Part shown: in pieces, positions 18,591 through 30,776 of the stretch
How positions within the stretch are numbered: the stretch's first letter is position 1
Layout: each line of letters starts with the position of its first letter
Source: Pseudomonas chlororaphis subsp. aurantiaca
GTDB taxonomy: Bacteria > Pseudomonadota > Gammaproteobacteria > Pseudomonadales > Pseudomonadaceae
Direction: 5' to 3'
NCBI RefSeq assembly: GCF_013466605.1
Contig: NZ_CP059162.1
Span: 5,890,001-5,954,000 of the forward strand
Length of the DNA: 64,000 nucleotides
The notes under the pieces: generated by a model
Database searches by the model: none
Told to the model about the DNA's origin: nothing
Seen by the model: only the letters and a program-made list of their open reading frames with translations
Position numbers and translations under genes: made by a program

Positions 18591-18652
18591 TCGCGAACCG
18601 GCCCGTTGCTACGCAAACCCCATCCATTGCGTAGCGGCGGGCCGATTCACGA
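18591..18652. repeat. 62-nt imperfect palindrome after pgi
   Basis: Two 26-nt arms around a 10-nt centre differ at four positions. The inner part (18599-18644) pairs GCTACGCAA with TTGCGTAGC and CGGCCCG with CGGGCCG, joined by two G-U wobbles. There is no T-run. It looks like a REP-type palindromic unit or a processed 3' end for pgi. Confidence 0.6.
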
Positions 18653-18742
18653 TCGGTCGCCCAAGACCGCCCTCCCCTTGAACCCCTTCCGATCAAGGCG
18701 CATCTTTATCGCTTGTCGCTAAAACAAGAATAAGGAACCGTC

Positions 18743-20680
<1,938 letters not shown>

Positions 20681-20719
20681 GCGAGGCCTCGGGCCTCAAC
20701 CAAGGAACAGCCAAGCGGT

Positions 20720-21586
20720 ATGGAATTCATTCGCAGTCGTATCGAAACCCAGGTCATGAGCCTGGGTGGCCTGTCGCTGGGTCAGCTCGACCTGGACAAC
20801 CCCAAGGGCGACCCGGGTCTGTTCGGCCCGGACGCTATCTGCTGGCAGGTGCATGGCGATTTCAGCAGCATGCTGATCGGCGGCATCAGCGCCTTGTTGA
20901 TGCAGGCCCTGCATCCGCTGGCCCTGGCCGGGGTCTGGGATCACTCGAATTTCCGGGAAGACATGATCGGACGCCTGCGGCGTACCGCGCAGTTCATTTC
21001 CGGCACCACCTTCGGCTCGCGGCAGGATGCCGAATGGCTGATCGACAAGGTGCGCACCATTCACCTGCAGATCGTCGGCCACGCGCCAGACGGCCGGCCC
21101 TATGCCGCCAGCGATCCGCAGTTGCTGACCTGGGTGCATGTGGCCGAAGTCAGCAGCTTTCTGGCGGCGCATCTGCGCTATCGCAATCCGCAGCTGTCGC
21201 CTGCCGACCAGGACCGTTACTACGGGGAAGTCGCGCTGATCGCCGAGCGCCTTGGCGCCAGCGATGTGCCGCGCTCGCGCCGGGCCGTGGCGGCGTACCT
21301 GGCCGGGATGCGCCCCCAGTTGCTCTGCGATGAACGCAGTCGCGAGGTGCTGCGTTTGCTCTTGGCGGCACCTGCCCCAAGCCGCCTGGCCAAGCCATTT
21401 GGCTCATTGATGATGCAGGCCGGCATCGACCTGCTACCCGACTGGGCCAGCGCCATGCTGGGCGTCAACCAGGGTCTGCTGCAACGCCAGCTGATCCGCG
21501 CCAGCGTCAACCGCAGTGCGCCGATGCTGCGCTGGGCGGTGCGCAACGGCTCGATACATCGCGCACGCCGGCGCATGGGCCTGTAA
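20720..21586 (+). CDS. MpaB-family (DUF2236) oxygenase
   Basis: A 288-residue protein of the DUF2236 / oxygenase MpaB family, with family segments GISALLMQALHPLALAGV (haem-region His) and WVHVAEVSSFLAAH. The family includes haem enzymes such as latex-clearing-protein relatives. The substrate in Pseudomonas is unknown. It begins 39 nt after acsA, so the two may be cotranscribed. The N-terminus has no signal peptide. Confidence 0.85.
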   Translation: MEFIRSRIETQVMSLGGLSLGQLDLDNPKGDPGLFGPDAICWQVHGDFSSMLIGGISALLMQALHPLALAGVWDHSNFREDMIGRLRRTAQFISGTTFGSRQDAEWLIDKVRTIHLQIVGHAPDGRPYAASDPQLLTWVHVAEVSSFLAAHLRYRNPQLSPADQDRYYGEVALIAERLGASDVPRSRRAVAAYLAGMRPQLLCDERSREVLRLLLAAPAPSRLAKPFGSLMMQAGIDLLPDWASAMLGVNQGLLQRQLIRASVNRSAPMLRWAVRNGSIHRARRRMGL

Positions 21587-21736
21587 TACCCGACCGGGCG
21601 AACAGAACGCGACCCACCGGTTCGCGATTGGCAGCGTCGCGACCTTCTATGCAACCATTATTTTCCAAGTTCTCGCGCATCGATCACCTTCCCTAGTCGC
21701 CGACCGATGCCGCCAATGACAATGAGGATTCGCGCC

Positions 21737-22915
<1,179 letters not shown>

Positions 22916-22926
22916 TCTCCTCTCCT

Positions 22927-22957
22927 CTGTAGGAGTGTCGATCGAGCGCTCCTACAG
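22927..22957. repeat. REP-like short palindrome after the thiolase gene
   Basis: CTGTAGGAG and CTCCTACAG flank a 13-nt centre. This sequence style is common in intergenic REP elements of fluorescent pseudomonads. It may also terminate the thiolase transcript. Confidence 0.6.
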
Positions 22958-23010
22958 GGGGTGGGCGAAGCTGGTAGACTGCCCCGCCCAATCATCCGCA
23001 AGGCGCCCGC

Positions 23011-24027
23011 ATGTCTTCCTTGAATCAGGCGCTGCGCGCCGCCCTCGATCATCGCCAGGACCTGCTCGCCGAGCTGCATCAGCAAGGCACCGACTGCTAT
23101 CGGCTGTTCCATGGCAGCCAGGAAGGCGCCGGGGGCCTGACCATCGACCGTTACGGCCCACAGCTGCTGGTGCAGAGCTTTCACCAGACGCTGGAACGCG
23201 AGGCCTTGCTGCAATTGCACGAGATCGCCCAGGAGCAGCTGGGCCTGGACACCCTGCTGGTCTACAACGACCGCTCTCAGGGCAATTCACGCATCGACCG
23301 CGAAGACCCGGTTTACCGCGCCGAAGAACAGGCGCTGCAAGACCTGGTCGGCCACGAATGGGGCTTGAACTATCGGGTACGCGGTCGCCATGCCGGCCAG
23401 GACCCGCTGCTGTTTCTCGACCTGCGCAACGCCCGTGGCTGGGTCAAGGCCCACAGCGCCGGCAAGAGTGTGCTGAACCTGTTCGCCTATACCTGCGGCG
23501 TCGGCCTGAGTGCCGCGGCAGGCGGCGCCCGCGAGGTGTGCAACCTGGACTTCGCCGAGGGCAACCTGGCGGTCGGCCGCGAGAACGGCCAGCTCAATCC
23601 GCAATTGCCGGCCATGCAGTTCGTGCAATCGGATTACTTCCCGGCGATCCGGCAACTGGCCGGCCTGCCCATCACCCAGCGCCGTGGGCAAAAGCTGCCC
23701 AGCTATCCACGCCTGGAACAACGCCAGTACGACCTGGTGCTGCTCGACCCGCCGGCCTGGGCCAAGAGTGCATTCGGCACTGTCGACCTGCTGCGCGACT
23801 ATCAGAGCCTGCTCAAGCCGGCCCTGCTGGCCACCGCCGACAATGGCGTGCTGATCTGCTGCAACAACCTGGCGAAAGTCACGCTGGAGGACTGGCGCGA
23901 ACAGGTGCTGCGCTGTGCCGAAAAGGCCGGGCGCCCGGTACGCGAATGGCAGGTGCTGACACCCGGTCGCGACTTCCCTTCCATGGACCAGCAACCGCCG
24001 CTCAAGACCCTGATCCTGCATCTCTGA
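23011..24027 (+). CDS. Class I SAM-dependent RNA methyltransferase (RlmI/RlmK-like)
   Basis: A 338-residue methyltransferase. The SAM-binding motif I is VLNLFAYTCGVGLSAAAGG, the acidic motif is CNLDFAEGN, and the catalytic-type motif IV is LLDPPAWAKS. The N-terminal part (1-110, including GGLTIDRYG and LVYNDRS) matches the region between the PUA and methylase domains of RlmI-type enzymes, but a clear PUA domain is missing. The likely target is 23S rRNA cytosine; this is not provable from sequence. Confidence 0.82.
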   Translation: MSSLNQALRAALDHRQDLLAELHQQGTDCYRLFHGSQEGAGGLTIDRYGPQLLVQSFHQTLEREALLQLHEIAQEQLGLDTLLVYNDRSQGNSRIDREDPVYRAEEQALQDLVGHEWGLNYRVRGRHAGQDPLLFLDLRNARGWVKAHSAGKSVLNLFAYTCGVGLSAAAGGAREVCNLDFAEGNLAVGRENGQLNPQLPAMQFVQSDYFPAIRQLAGLPITQRRGQKLPSYPRLEQRQYDLVLLDPPAWAKSAFGTVDLLRDYQSLLKPALLATADNGVLICCNNLAKVTLEDWREQVLRCAEKAGRPVREWQVLTPGRDFPSMDQQPPLKTLILHL

Positions 24028-24128
24028 TCTCCCGCGAGGAATCTGAACAATCCTGTTTGCGACAGTCATGGGATTGTTTCGGAACCGGAAACGCATGCCA
24101 TACTCCAACGCACTTCCGATTCAGATAG

Positions 24129-27059
24129 ATGAAGCCTCGCATGTCCAAAGGATTGATCCGCGCTATCGGCGCCTTGTTGACTGCTCTCGCCCTGTACAGC
24201 CTGCTGGGCTTTCTGATTTTGCCGGGCATCGCCCTGCGGGTGGCCAATCAACAGTTGGCCAACTACGCGACGGTACCGGCAAAGATCCAGCGCATCGAAC
24301 TCAACCCGTTCAGTCTCGAACTGACGCTCTGGGGCCTGAACATCGGTGAGCCGGGCAAGGAGCAAGTGGCCTTCGAGCGTCTCTACGCCAACCTGCAACT
24401 GGACAGCCTCTGGACCCGCGCGCTGCACCTGGCCGATATCGAGCTGGACAAACCCAAGAGCGAGATCCTGTTCGCCAAGGACGGCAAGCTCAACCTGCTG
24501 GGCCTGTTCAACCTGCCCGCCAGCGAACCGACTCCGGACGACCCCGAGGCCAAGCCGTTCCCGCTGCGTATCGAGCGCATCAAACTGGCGGGCGGTTATG
24601 TGCACTTCCAGGACGCGCGGCCCAGCGAGCCCATCGATTTCCTCTACGACAAACTCGATCTCGAGCTGAAGAACCTCAGCACCCTGCCCGATGACAGTGC
24701 CGACATGACTCTGGTCGCCGCGGGCCCCGCGGGCGGTCAGATCGATTGGAGCGGCAATTTCAGCCTGACCCCGATCGCCTCCGAAGGCACCCTGAAAGTC
24801 ACCGACGGCCAGATGAAAGCCTGGTGGCCCTATGTCCGCGACGCACTGCCCCTGGTCCTCGAAGACGGCGTACTGAACCTCAACACCCGCTACAAGCTGA
24901 ACCTGTCCAAGGAAACCGAACTGCTGCTCAGCGATGCTTCGGTAAGCATCGCACCCTTTGCCATCAAGGCCCCGGACGGTCGGCCACTGGCCCGCCTGGA
25001 GCGCCTGGACGTCAGTGAGACCACGGTCGACCTGGCCAAGCAGCAAGTGGTGGTCGGCAAGATCCGCAGCCAGAAACTGGAAACCTGGGCAGCCCTGGAA
25101 GCCGATGGCCAACTGGACTGGCAGAAACTGTTCGCCAGCCAGCCGGCCAAACCGGTGGCCAAGCCCGCTCCGGCCGCCGCCGATAGCCCGCAGCCGGCGC
25201 CCCCGGCGCCAAGCAAACCCTGGCAGGTGCTGCTCAAGGACGTGCAACTGCGCAATTACCAGGTGCACCTGGCGGACCGCCAGGCCAAGCCGGCGGTGGC
25301 GCTGGAGGTCGGGCCGCTGAACGTCGACGTGCAGAACTTCGACAGCCTCAACCAGTCGCCTTTCAACCTCAAGCTCGACACCGGGGTGGGCAAGCAGGGC
25401 AAGATCCTCGCCAGCGGTGTGGTCAACCTGCAACCGGTCACCGCCAAGCTGGCGGTGCAGACCAAAGACATCGACCTGCGAATCGCGCAGTCCTACATCA
25501 GCCCGTTCATTCGCCTGGAGCTGCGCAGCGGCATGCTCGGCAGCGACCTGGCGGTGGACCTGAAAAACATCGATCCCCTGACATTCAGTGTGACCGGCCG
25601 CGCCCAGGTCGACCAATTGCATACCCTGGACACCCTGAAAACCCGCGACTTCGTGAAATGGCAGCAACTGGTGCTCGAAGGCCTGAACTATCAGCACGGC
25701 GACAGCCTGACGATCAACAAGGTCAACCTGCTGCAGCCCTATGCGCGCTTCATGATCAACGATGACCGCACCACCAACATCGATGACCTGCTGATCCCGC
25801 AACCGGCCGACAGCGCGCCGAAAAGCGCCGCCAAGCCGGCCGCCAAGGAAAAACCCCTGGGCATCCATATCGGCCAGATCGCCATCAACGACGGTTCGGC
25901 CAACTTCGCCGACTTCAGCCTGACCCCCAACTTCGCCACAGCCGTCCAGCAACTCAACGGCCAGATCGGCACTATCGACAGCCGCCAGGCCAAACCGGCC
26001 AGCGTCGATATCAAGGGCAAGGTCGATCGTTATGCACCGGTCACCATCAAGGGCAGCGTGAACCCCTTCGATCCGATGGCCGCGCTGGACATCGCCACCA
26101 GTTTCAAACGCGTCGAACTGACCACCCTGACCCCCTACTCCGGCAAGTTCGCCGGCTACCGTATCCGCAAGGGCCGGCTCAACCTCGACCTGCACTACGT
26201 CATCACCAACGGCCAGCTCAAGGCCGAAAACAAAGTGGTGGTCGAACAACTGGAACTGGGGGAAAAAGTCGACAGCCCGGATGCCGTGAGCCTGCCCCTG
26301 AAACTGGCGGTCGCCCTGCTCAAGGATGTCGACGGCAAGATCTCCATCGAACTGCCGGTGACCGGCGACCTCAACAACCCGCAATTCAGCGTCATGCCGA
26401 TTGTCTGGCAGACCCTGCGTAACCTGATCGTCAAGGCTGCCGCCGCGCCCTTCAAACTGATTGGCGGGCTGGTCGCGGGCAGTGGTTCGGAAGACCTGGG
26501 CAGCGTCTCGTTCGCCCCGGGCTCGAGCGAGTTGAGCCCGGAATCGGAAGCGGCGCTGGTCAAGCTGTCCAACGCGCTCAAGGAGCGTCCGGCCCTGCGC
26601 CTGGAGATCGAAGGTACCGCCGCGCAGAGCAGCGATGGCCCGCTGATCGCCGAGCAACGCCTGGAGCGGGAATACCAGTACAACTACTACAAGATGCTCC
26701 AGCGTCGCGGCGACAAGGTGCCGGCCCAGGCATCCTTGCTGAAGGTGCCGGAAGGCGAGAAAGGTCCGCTGCTGGAAGGCATCTATCGCACGCGCCTCAA
26801 GACCCAGCCACCGGCCGAATGGAAGGATCTGGGCAAGGAAGAACGCACCGCGAAAATGCGTGAAGGCGTGATCCAGTTCTGGAGTGGCAGTGATGCGCTG
26901 TTGCGCCAGCTGGGCCAGGAACGGGCCAGCAGCATCAAGGACTTCCTGGTGGACAAGGGCCAACTGGCGGACGACCGGGTCTACTTCATCGACGCCAACC
27001 TCGGCCAGGCCGAAAGCGACGGTCGGGTCATTACCCCCATGCACCTGGACGCCGAATAA
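24129..27059 (+). CDS. DUF748 (AsmA-like) envelope protein
   Basis: A 976-residue protein with an N-terminal membrane anchor (about residues 8-33) and a long periplasmic part. That part has many repeats of the type KIQRIELNP, IRIERIKLAGG and INDGSANFADFSL, the DUF748/AsmA-like beta-rich fold. A proline/alanine linker lies at about 335-365. The C-terminal ~190 residues begin with an OmpA-like stretch VSFAPGSSELSPESEAAL. The family is thought to span or organise the envelope, possibly in lipid transport; the exact function is unknown. The start could also be the second Met, at residue 5 (MSKG). Confidence 0.85.
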   Translation: MKPRMSKGLIRAIGALLTALALYSLLGFLILPGIALRVANQQLANYATVPAKIQRIELNPFSLELTLWGLNIGEPGKEQVAFERLYANLQLDSLWTRALHLADIELDKPKSEILFAKDGKLNLLGLFNLPASEPTPDDPEAKPFPLRIERIKLAGGYVHFQDARPSEPIDFLYDKLDLELKNLSTLPDDSADMTLVAAGPAGGQIDWSGNFSLTPIASEGTLKVTDGQMKAWWPYVRDALPLVLEDGVLNLNTRYKLNLSKETELLLSDASVSIAPFAIKAPDGRPLARLERLDVSETTVDLAKQQVVVGKIRSQKLETWAALEADGQLDWQKLFASQPAKPVAKPAPAAADSPQPAPPAPSKPWQVLLKDVQLRNYQVHLADRQAKPAVALEVGPLNVDVQNFDSLNQSPFNLKLDTGVGKQGKILASGVVNLQPVTAKLAVQTKDIDLRIAQSYISPFIRLELRSGMLGSDLAVDLKNIDPLTFSVTGRAQVDQLHTLDTLKTRDFVKWQQLVLEGLNYQHGDSLTINKVNLLQPYARFMINDDRTTNIDDLLIPQPADSAPKSAAKPAAKEKPLGIHIGQIAINDGSANFADFSLTPNFATAVQQLNGQIGTIDSRQAKPASVDIKGKVDRYAPVTIKGSVNPFDPMAALDIATSFKRVELTTLTPYSGKFAGYRIRKGRLNLDLHYVITNGQLKAENKVVVEQLELGEKVDSPDAVSLPLKLAVALLKDVDGKISIELPVTGDLNNPQFSVMPIVWQTLRNLIVKAAAAPFKLIGGLVAGSGSEDLGSVSFAPGSSELSPESEAALVKLSNALKERPALRLEIEGTAAQSSDGPLIAEQRLEREYQYNYYKMLQRRGDKVPAQASLLKVPEGEKGPLLEGIYRTRLKTQPPAEWKDLGKEERTAKMREGVIQFWSGSDALLRQLGQERASSIKDFLVDKGQLADDRVYFIDANLGQAESDGRVITPMHLDAE

Positions 27060-27116
27060 CCACCCTCCCCGCCGACCCGGAAACGGGTCGGCCCTGCGGT
27101 TCTCCCCGCCATAAAT

Positions 27117-27153
27117 AGAACAGGCCCCGACACACTGTGCCGGGGCCTGTTCT
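27117..27153. terminator. Terminator after the DUF748 gene
   Basis: The 13-bp stem AGAACAGGCCCCG with its complement and an 11-nt loop lies 58 nt past the stop. It can serve both this gene and the convergent BON-domain gene. The T-run is short. Confidence 0.75.
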
Positions 27154-27261
27154 GTCTACAAAAGGAGCCACCTCCCTGTGGCCATTCGCATGAACCTTCA
27201 AGGAAGCGGTAGATGAACCATCTACCGCCTCTTCTCCCTGTCCAGGAAAGACGCTTGCGGC

Positions 27262-27618
27262 TTACTCGGTTTTCAAACCGTCAGCCGATACCGCCTTCAC
27301 GCCCTTGATATTCTTGGCGATGTTGACTGCGGTTTCTTTCTGCGCCGCGGTCAGAGCCGTGGTGGAGGACAGGGAAACCACACCCTTGTTGGTTTCGACC
27401 TTGATGTCGGTGCCAGGAATGCCTTTTTCAGTTACGAGATCCGCTTTGACTTTGGTGGTGATCCAGGTGTCGGAAGTGGCTTCCTTGGCCTTGGTCACTT
27501 CACCCGCCGCGAGCACCATTGGCGCCTGAGTAGCTTGAGTGGTCTGGGCAAATGCAACGTTAGCCATGGTCAGGGTCAGAGCGGTAGCAGTTGCAGCAGC
27601 GATAGCGAACTTCTTCAT
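27262..27618 (-). CDS. Periplasmic BON-domain protein
   Basis: A 118-residue secreted protein with a signal peptide ending VAFA-QTT (about residue 24). It has one BON domain (about 47-115), seen as SDTWITTKVKADLV, IPGTDIKVETNKGVVSLSSTTAL and AKNIKGVKAV. OsmY-type proteins with two BON domains are linked to osmotic stress and outer-membrane protein quality; this is a single-domain form. AGGAG stands before the start. It is monocistronic, convergent to the DUF748 gene and downstream of pilA. Confidence 0.88.
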   Translation of the reverse strand: MKKFAIAAATATALTLTMANVAFAQTTQATQAPMVLAAGEVTKAKEATSDTWITTKVKADLVTEKGIPGTDIKVETNKGVVSLSSTTALTAAQKETAVNIAKNIKGVKAVSADGLKTE

Positions 27619-27761
27619 ACGAGTAACTCCTGTTCTTCTGGAAAACCTGCTCCACGTCCTGGCAGCAGGGTTACTTAAGTAGATTGCAGGCGTTATGCCA
27701 AGTTCAGAAAAACAACAAACCCATTAAATATCAATTACTTATAAAAATAACGAAACACTCG

Positions 27762-27784
27762 CGATCATGCAAAATGCATGATCG
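27762..27784. repeat. Perfect 10-bp palindrome between pilA and the BON gene
   Basis: CGATCATGCA and TGCATGATCG flank AAA. It could be the pilA terminator, though no T-run follows on the minus strand, or an operator of the BON gene 144 nt away. Confidence 0.5.
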
Positions 27785-27901
27785 GCAAGTAATCTGCATG
27801 CAAGTTGCATTTCCAGTGGCGAGCTAACCTCCTGAATTTCCGACATTTTCCCAGAAGGCGCCGTGGTTCGTGGCGTTTCACGCGCCGAGCAAGCACCGAC
27901 C

Positions 27902-28318
27902 TCAACTGCCGCTGGCGGTGCAGCCCTTGGGGGAGTAATCGGCGGGGACAGTGGTGGTGCAGACCCAGCCATCGGCCGTGGTGCGAGTCAGGGTAACGGT
28001 CTTGTTCAGCACCGGCGCCGGTGCATTGAGGATGGTGCAGCCAATGCTTCCCGCTCCTGTGGAGGCGGAGCCCGCGGCGGTCATGGTGCAGTTCGACGTC
28101 GCCGCCTTGCCCCCCACCAGCTCCAGGGTCGGGTCGCTGCCCTGGTTCAGCACATCCTCGAAGTTGACCTTCAGCGCCGAGGCTTCGGCCAATGCCGCGG
28201 TGACCTTGGCCCGCGCCTGGTATTTGGAATACAGCGGCATGGCAAAGGTGGCCAGGATGCCAATGATCGCCACGACGACCAGCAACTCGATCAAGGTAAA
28301 ACCTTTCTGATACTTCAT
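27902..28318 (-). CDS. pilA: Type IV major pilin PilA
   Basis: A 138-residue class a prepilin. The short leader MKYQKG is cut before Phe7 in FTLIELLVVVAIIGILA by PilD; Glu at mature position 5 is present. The globular part has several Cys residues (NCTM, GCT, WVC and KGC near the C-terminus), giving the usual C-terminal disulfide loop. It is transcribed divergently from pilC, with a sigma54 promoter 56 nt upstream. Confidence 0.95.
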   Translation of the reverse strand: MKYQKGFTLIELLVVVAIIGILATFAMPLYSKYQARAKVTAALAEASALKVNFEDVLNQGSDPTLELVGGKAATSNCTMTAAGSASTGAGSIGCTILNAPAPVLNKTVTLTRTTADGWVCTTTVPADYSPKGCTASGS

Positions 28319-28683
28319 TTATCTGCTCCAAGCAGGGGATATCCAGGGGTCTGGGCACTCACCAGACAGCCATAGCACAGCCTGTGCCAGCGCCTGCGGC
28401 CCCGGGCGAACGGGGTTTTGGCGGCACCGACCTGCGACAGTGAGCGCCAGAAGTCGCACTATCTGACACTTTTTGTCAGCCAAGTGCCCTGGGCCGGTCG
28501 TCGTGACGGGCTACGCTGTCACTCGACCCTCGATTGCATTCACTGCCCGCCGCCGTCCAAGGAACGTATCGGGCCATTCAAACTCTATGAGCCGGACACC
28601 GCGCCCCGTGCAGCGGTCCACTCGCTAACGCACAGGGCATTGCCGGCCCTGAAGACATCCATCACTACCCGGGACTCGACACC
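28319..28683. other. pilA-pilC intergenic region lacking pilB
   Basis: 365 nt. It holds the pilA sigma54 promoter on the minus strand. No pilB or recognisable pilB fragment is seen here, although pilB stands between pilA and pilC in P. aeruginosa. A small open frame at 28418-28765 looks like chance. Confidence 0.7.
28374..28389 (-). promoter_or_regulatory. Sigma54 promoter of pilA
   Basis: On the minus strand TGGCACAGGCTGTGCT fits the -24/-12 consensus with exact spacing. In P. aeruginosa pilA is RpoN/PilR dependent. The start of transcription should fall near 28362. Confidence 0.85.
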
Positions 28684-29901
28684 ATGGCGGTCAAAGCAGC
28701 AAAAGTCAGTGTTTACCTGTGGGAAGGCACCGACAGGCAAGGCAGCAAACTACGCGGCGAATTGAGCGGCCATACCCCCTCGCTGGTCAGGGCCCAGTTG
28801 CGCAAGCAAGGCATCAGCCCGGCCAGGGTCAGGAAGAAATCCAGCTCGCTGTTCCAGCGCACGCCCCCGATCAAGGCCCGCGACATCAGCCTGTTCACCC
28901 GGCAGTTGGCGACCCTGATCAAGGCCGGCGTACCGCTGCTGCAATCGTTCGACATCATTGCCGAGGGCTTCGATAACCCGAACATGCGCAAACTGCTGGC
29001 CGAGCTGAAACAGGACATCGCCGCCGGCAGCAGTTTCACCAGCGCACTGCGCAAGAGGCCGCGGTATTTCGACGAGCTGTACTGCAGCCTGGTGGATGCC
29101 GGCGAGCAGGCCGGCGCCCTGGAAACCCTGCTGGAGCGAGTGGCGACCTACAAGGAAAAAAGCGAAAACCTCAAGACCCGAATCCGCAAGGCCATGACCT
29201 ATCCCCTGGCGGTGATCTGCGTGGCGCTGGTGGTGACAGGGATCCTGCTGGTCAAGGTGGTGCCGCAATTCCAGTCGATGTTCCAAGGCTTCGGCGCGCA
29301 ACTGCCGATGTTCACCCAACTGGTCATCGCCCTCTCGGAATTCGTGCAGCACTGGTGGTGGCTGCTGGCGGGCGCTCTGTTGCTCAGCGTGTTCGGCCTG
29401 CGTCATGCCCACCGGCGCTCACCGCGCTTTCGCCACTGGCTGGACGCGGGCCTGCTGAAACTGCCGTTGGTAGCGCCGCTGCTGTACAAGTCCGCGGCGG
29501 CCCGCTACGCCCGCACCTTGTCCACCACCTTCGCCGCCGGGGTACCGCTGGTGGAGGCCCTGGGCTCGGTGGCCGGGGCTACCGGCAATCAGGTGTTCAA
29601 GCACGCGGTGAACCGCATCAGGCAGGATGTGGCGACCGGCATGCAGTTGCATTTTTCCATGCGCGCGTCCGGTATTTTTCCCGGCATGGCTATCCAGATG
29701 ACCGCCATCGGCGAAGAATCCGGGGCCCTGGACGGCATGCTGGAAAAAGTCGCGATTCACTACGAGGAAGAGGTCGATACCCTGGTCGACACCCTGAGCA
29801 GTCTCATGGAGCCCGTGATCATGGTAGTTTTGGGCACCCTCGTCGGCGGCCTGGTGGTTGCCATGTACTTACCCATCTTCCAACTCGGCACAGCGATCTG
29901 A
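28684..29901 (+). CDS. pilC: Type IV pilus inner-membrane platform protein PilC
   Basis: A 405-residue GspF/PilC-family protein with two repeated cytoplasmic domains (about 60-185 and 265-390), each followed by membrane helices. Family stretches are FTRQLATLIKAGVPLLQSFDII, GEQAGALETLLERVA and a second-copy GEESGALDGMLEKVA. It would form the platform for the assembly ATPase PilB, whose gene is absent next to it. It is followed 2 nt later by pilD. Confidence 0.96.
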   Translation: MAVKAAKVSVYLWEGTDRQGSKLRGELSGHTPSLVRAQLRKQGISPARVRKKSSSLFQRTPPIKARDISLFTRQLATLIKAGVPLLQSFDIIAEGFDNPNMRKLLAELKQDIAAGSSFTSALRKRPRYFDELYCSLVDAGEQAGALETLLERVATYKEKSENLKTRIRKAMTYPLAVICVALVVTGILLVKVVPQFQSMFQGFGAQLPMFTQLVIALSEFVQHWWWLLAGALLLSVFGLRHAHRRSPRFRHWLDAGLLKLPLVAPLLYKSAAARYARTLSTTFAAGVPLVEALGSVAGATGNQVFKHAVNRIRQDVATGMQLHFSMRASGIFPGMAIQMTAIGEESGALDGMLEKVAIHYEEEVDTLVDTLSSLMEPVIMVVLGTLVGGLVVAMYLPIFQLGTAI

Positions 29902-29903
29902 AC

Positions 29904-30776
29904 ATGTCATTGACTGAGGTCCTGGCCAGCTACCCGCTGGTCTTCGTAGCATCGATGCTGGTCCTGGGCCTGATTGTCGGCAGCTTTCTCAATGTGCTGA
30001 TCTGGCGTCTGCCAAAGATGCTCGAGCGCGACTGGCACGCCCAGGCCCGTGACATCCTGGGGCTGCCCGTCGAACCTGCCGGGCCGACCTATAACCTGTT
30101 GCTCCCGCACTCCCAGTGCCCTCACTGCGCGCATTCGATCCGCCCCTGGGAAAACATCCCGGTGTTCAGCTACCTGCTGCTGCGTGGACGCTGTTCCGCG
30201 TGCCAGGCACCAATCGGCCGGCGCTACCCGCTGGTGGAACTGACCTGCGGCCTGGCCTCGGCGTTCGTGGCCTGGTATTTCGGCTTTGGCTGGCAGGCCG
30301 GCTTGATGCTGCTGCTGAGCTGGGGCCTGTTGGCGATGAGCCTGATCGATGCCGACCATCAACTGTTGCCCGACGTGCTGGTGCTGCCGCTGTTGTGGCT
30401 GGGCCTGATCGTCAATGGCTTCGACCTGTTCGTCAGCCTCCACGATGCGCTGTGGGGCGCCGTGGCCGGCTACCTGTGCCTGTGGTCGGTGTACTGGTTG
30501 TTCAAGCTGCTGACTGGCAAGGAAGGCATGGGGCACGGCGATTTCAAGCTGTTGGCCATGTTCGGCGCCTGGGGCGGCTGGCAGATTCTGCCGATGACCC
30601 TGCTGCTGGCCTCACTGACGGGAGCCCTGGCCGGGATCGCCCTGCTGCGTCGCAACCGTGCGCAAATGTCCACGCCTATCCCTTTCGGTCCCTTTCTGGC
30701 CATTGCCGGCTGGATTGCCTTGCTCTGGGGTGGTCAAATAACCAGCTCCTATTTGCAGTTTGTCGGTTTCAGATGA
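29904..30776 (+). CDS. pilD: Prepilin peptidase/N-methyltransferase
   Basis: A 290-residue integral membrane aspartic protease that cleaves and N-methylates type IV prepilins and type II secretion pseudopilins. It has the zinc motif CPHC...CSAC (about 72-75 and 97-100), with catalytic Asp residues in [11 protein letters not shown] and [10 protein letters not shown], and about eight membrane helices. The start at 29904 (MSLTEVLAS) follows the pilC stop by 2 nt. It overlaps coaE by 4 nt. It may serve a type II secretion system elsewhere. Confidence 0.97.
   Translation: MSLTEVLASYPLVFVASMLVLGLIVGSFLNVLIWRLPKMLERDWHAQARDILGLPVEPAGPTYNLLLPHSQCPHCAHSIRPWENIPVFSYLLLRGRCSACQAPIGRRYPLVELTCGLASAFVAWYFGFGWQAGLMLLLSWGLLAMSLIDADHQLLPDVLVLPLLWLGLIVNGFDLFVSLHDALWGAVAGYLCLWSVYWLFKLLTGKEGMGHGDFKLLAMFGAWGGWQILPMTLLLASLTGALAGIALLRRNRAQMSTPIPFGPFLAIAGWIALLWGGQITSSYLQFVGFR

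Noticed and set aside
22935..24128. 397-residue frame overlapping the methyltransferase gene
   Set aside because: Arg/Pro/Gly-rich shifted-frame translation with no domain; the other frame has SAM motifs.
24066..27044. 992-residue open frame opposite the DUF748 gene
   Set aside because: A shadow of a GC-rich coding strand; its repetitive acidic composition matches no family, while the plus-strand frame has clear domains.
28418..28765. 115-residue frame before pilC, tested as a pilB remnant
   Set aside because: No ATPase motif or PilB C-terminal similarity, and it overlaps pilC in a different frame.
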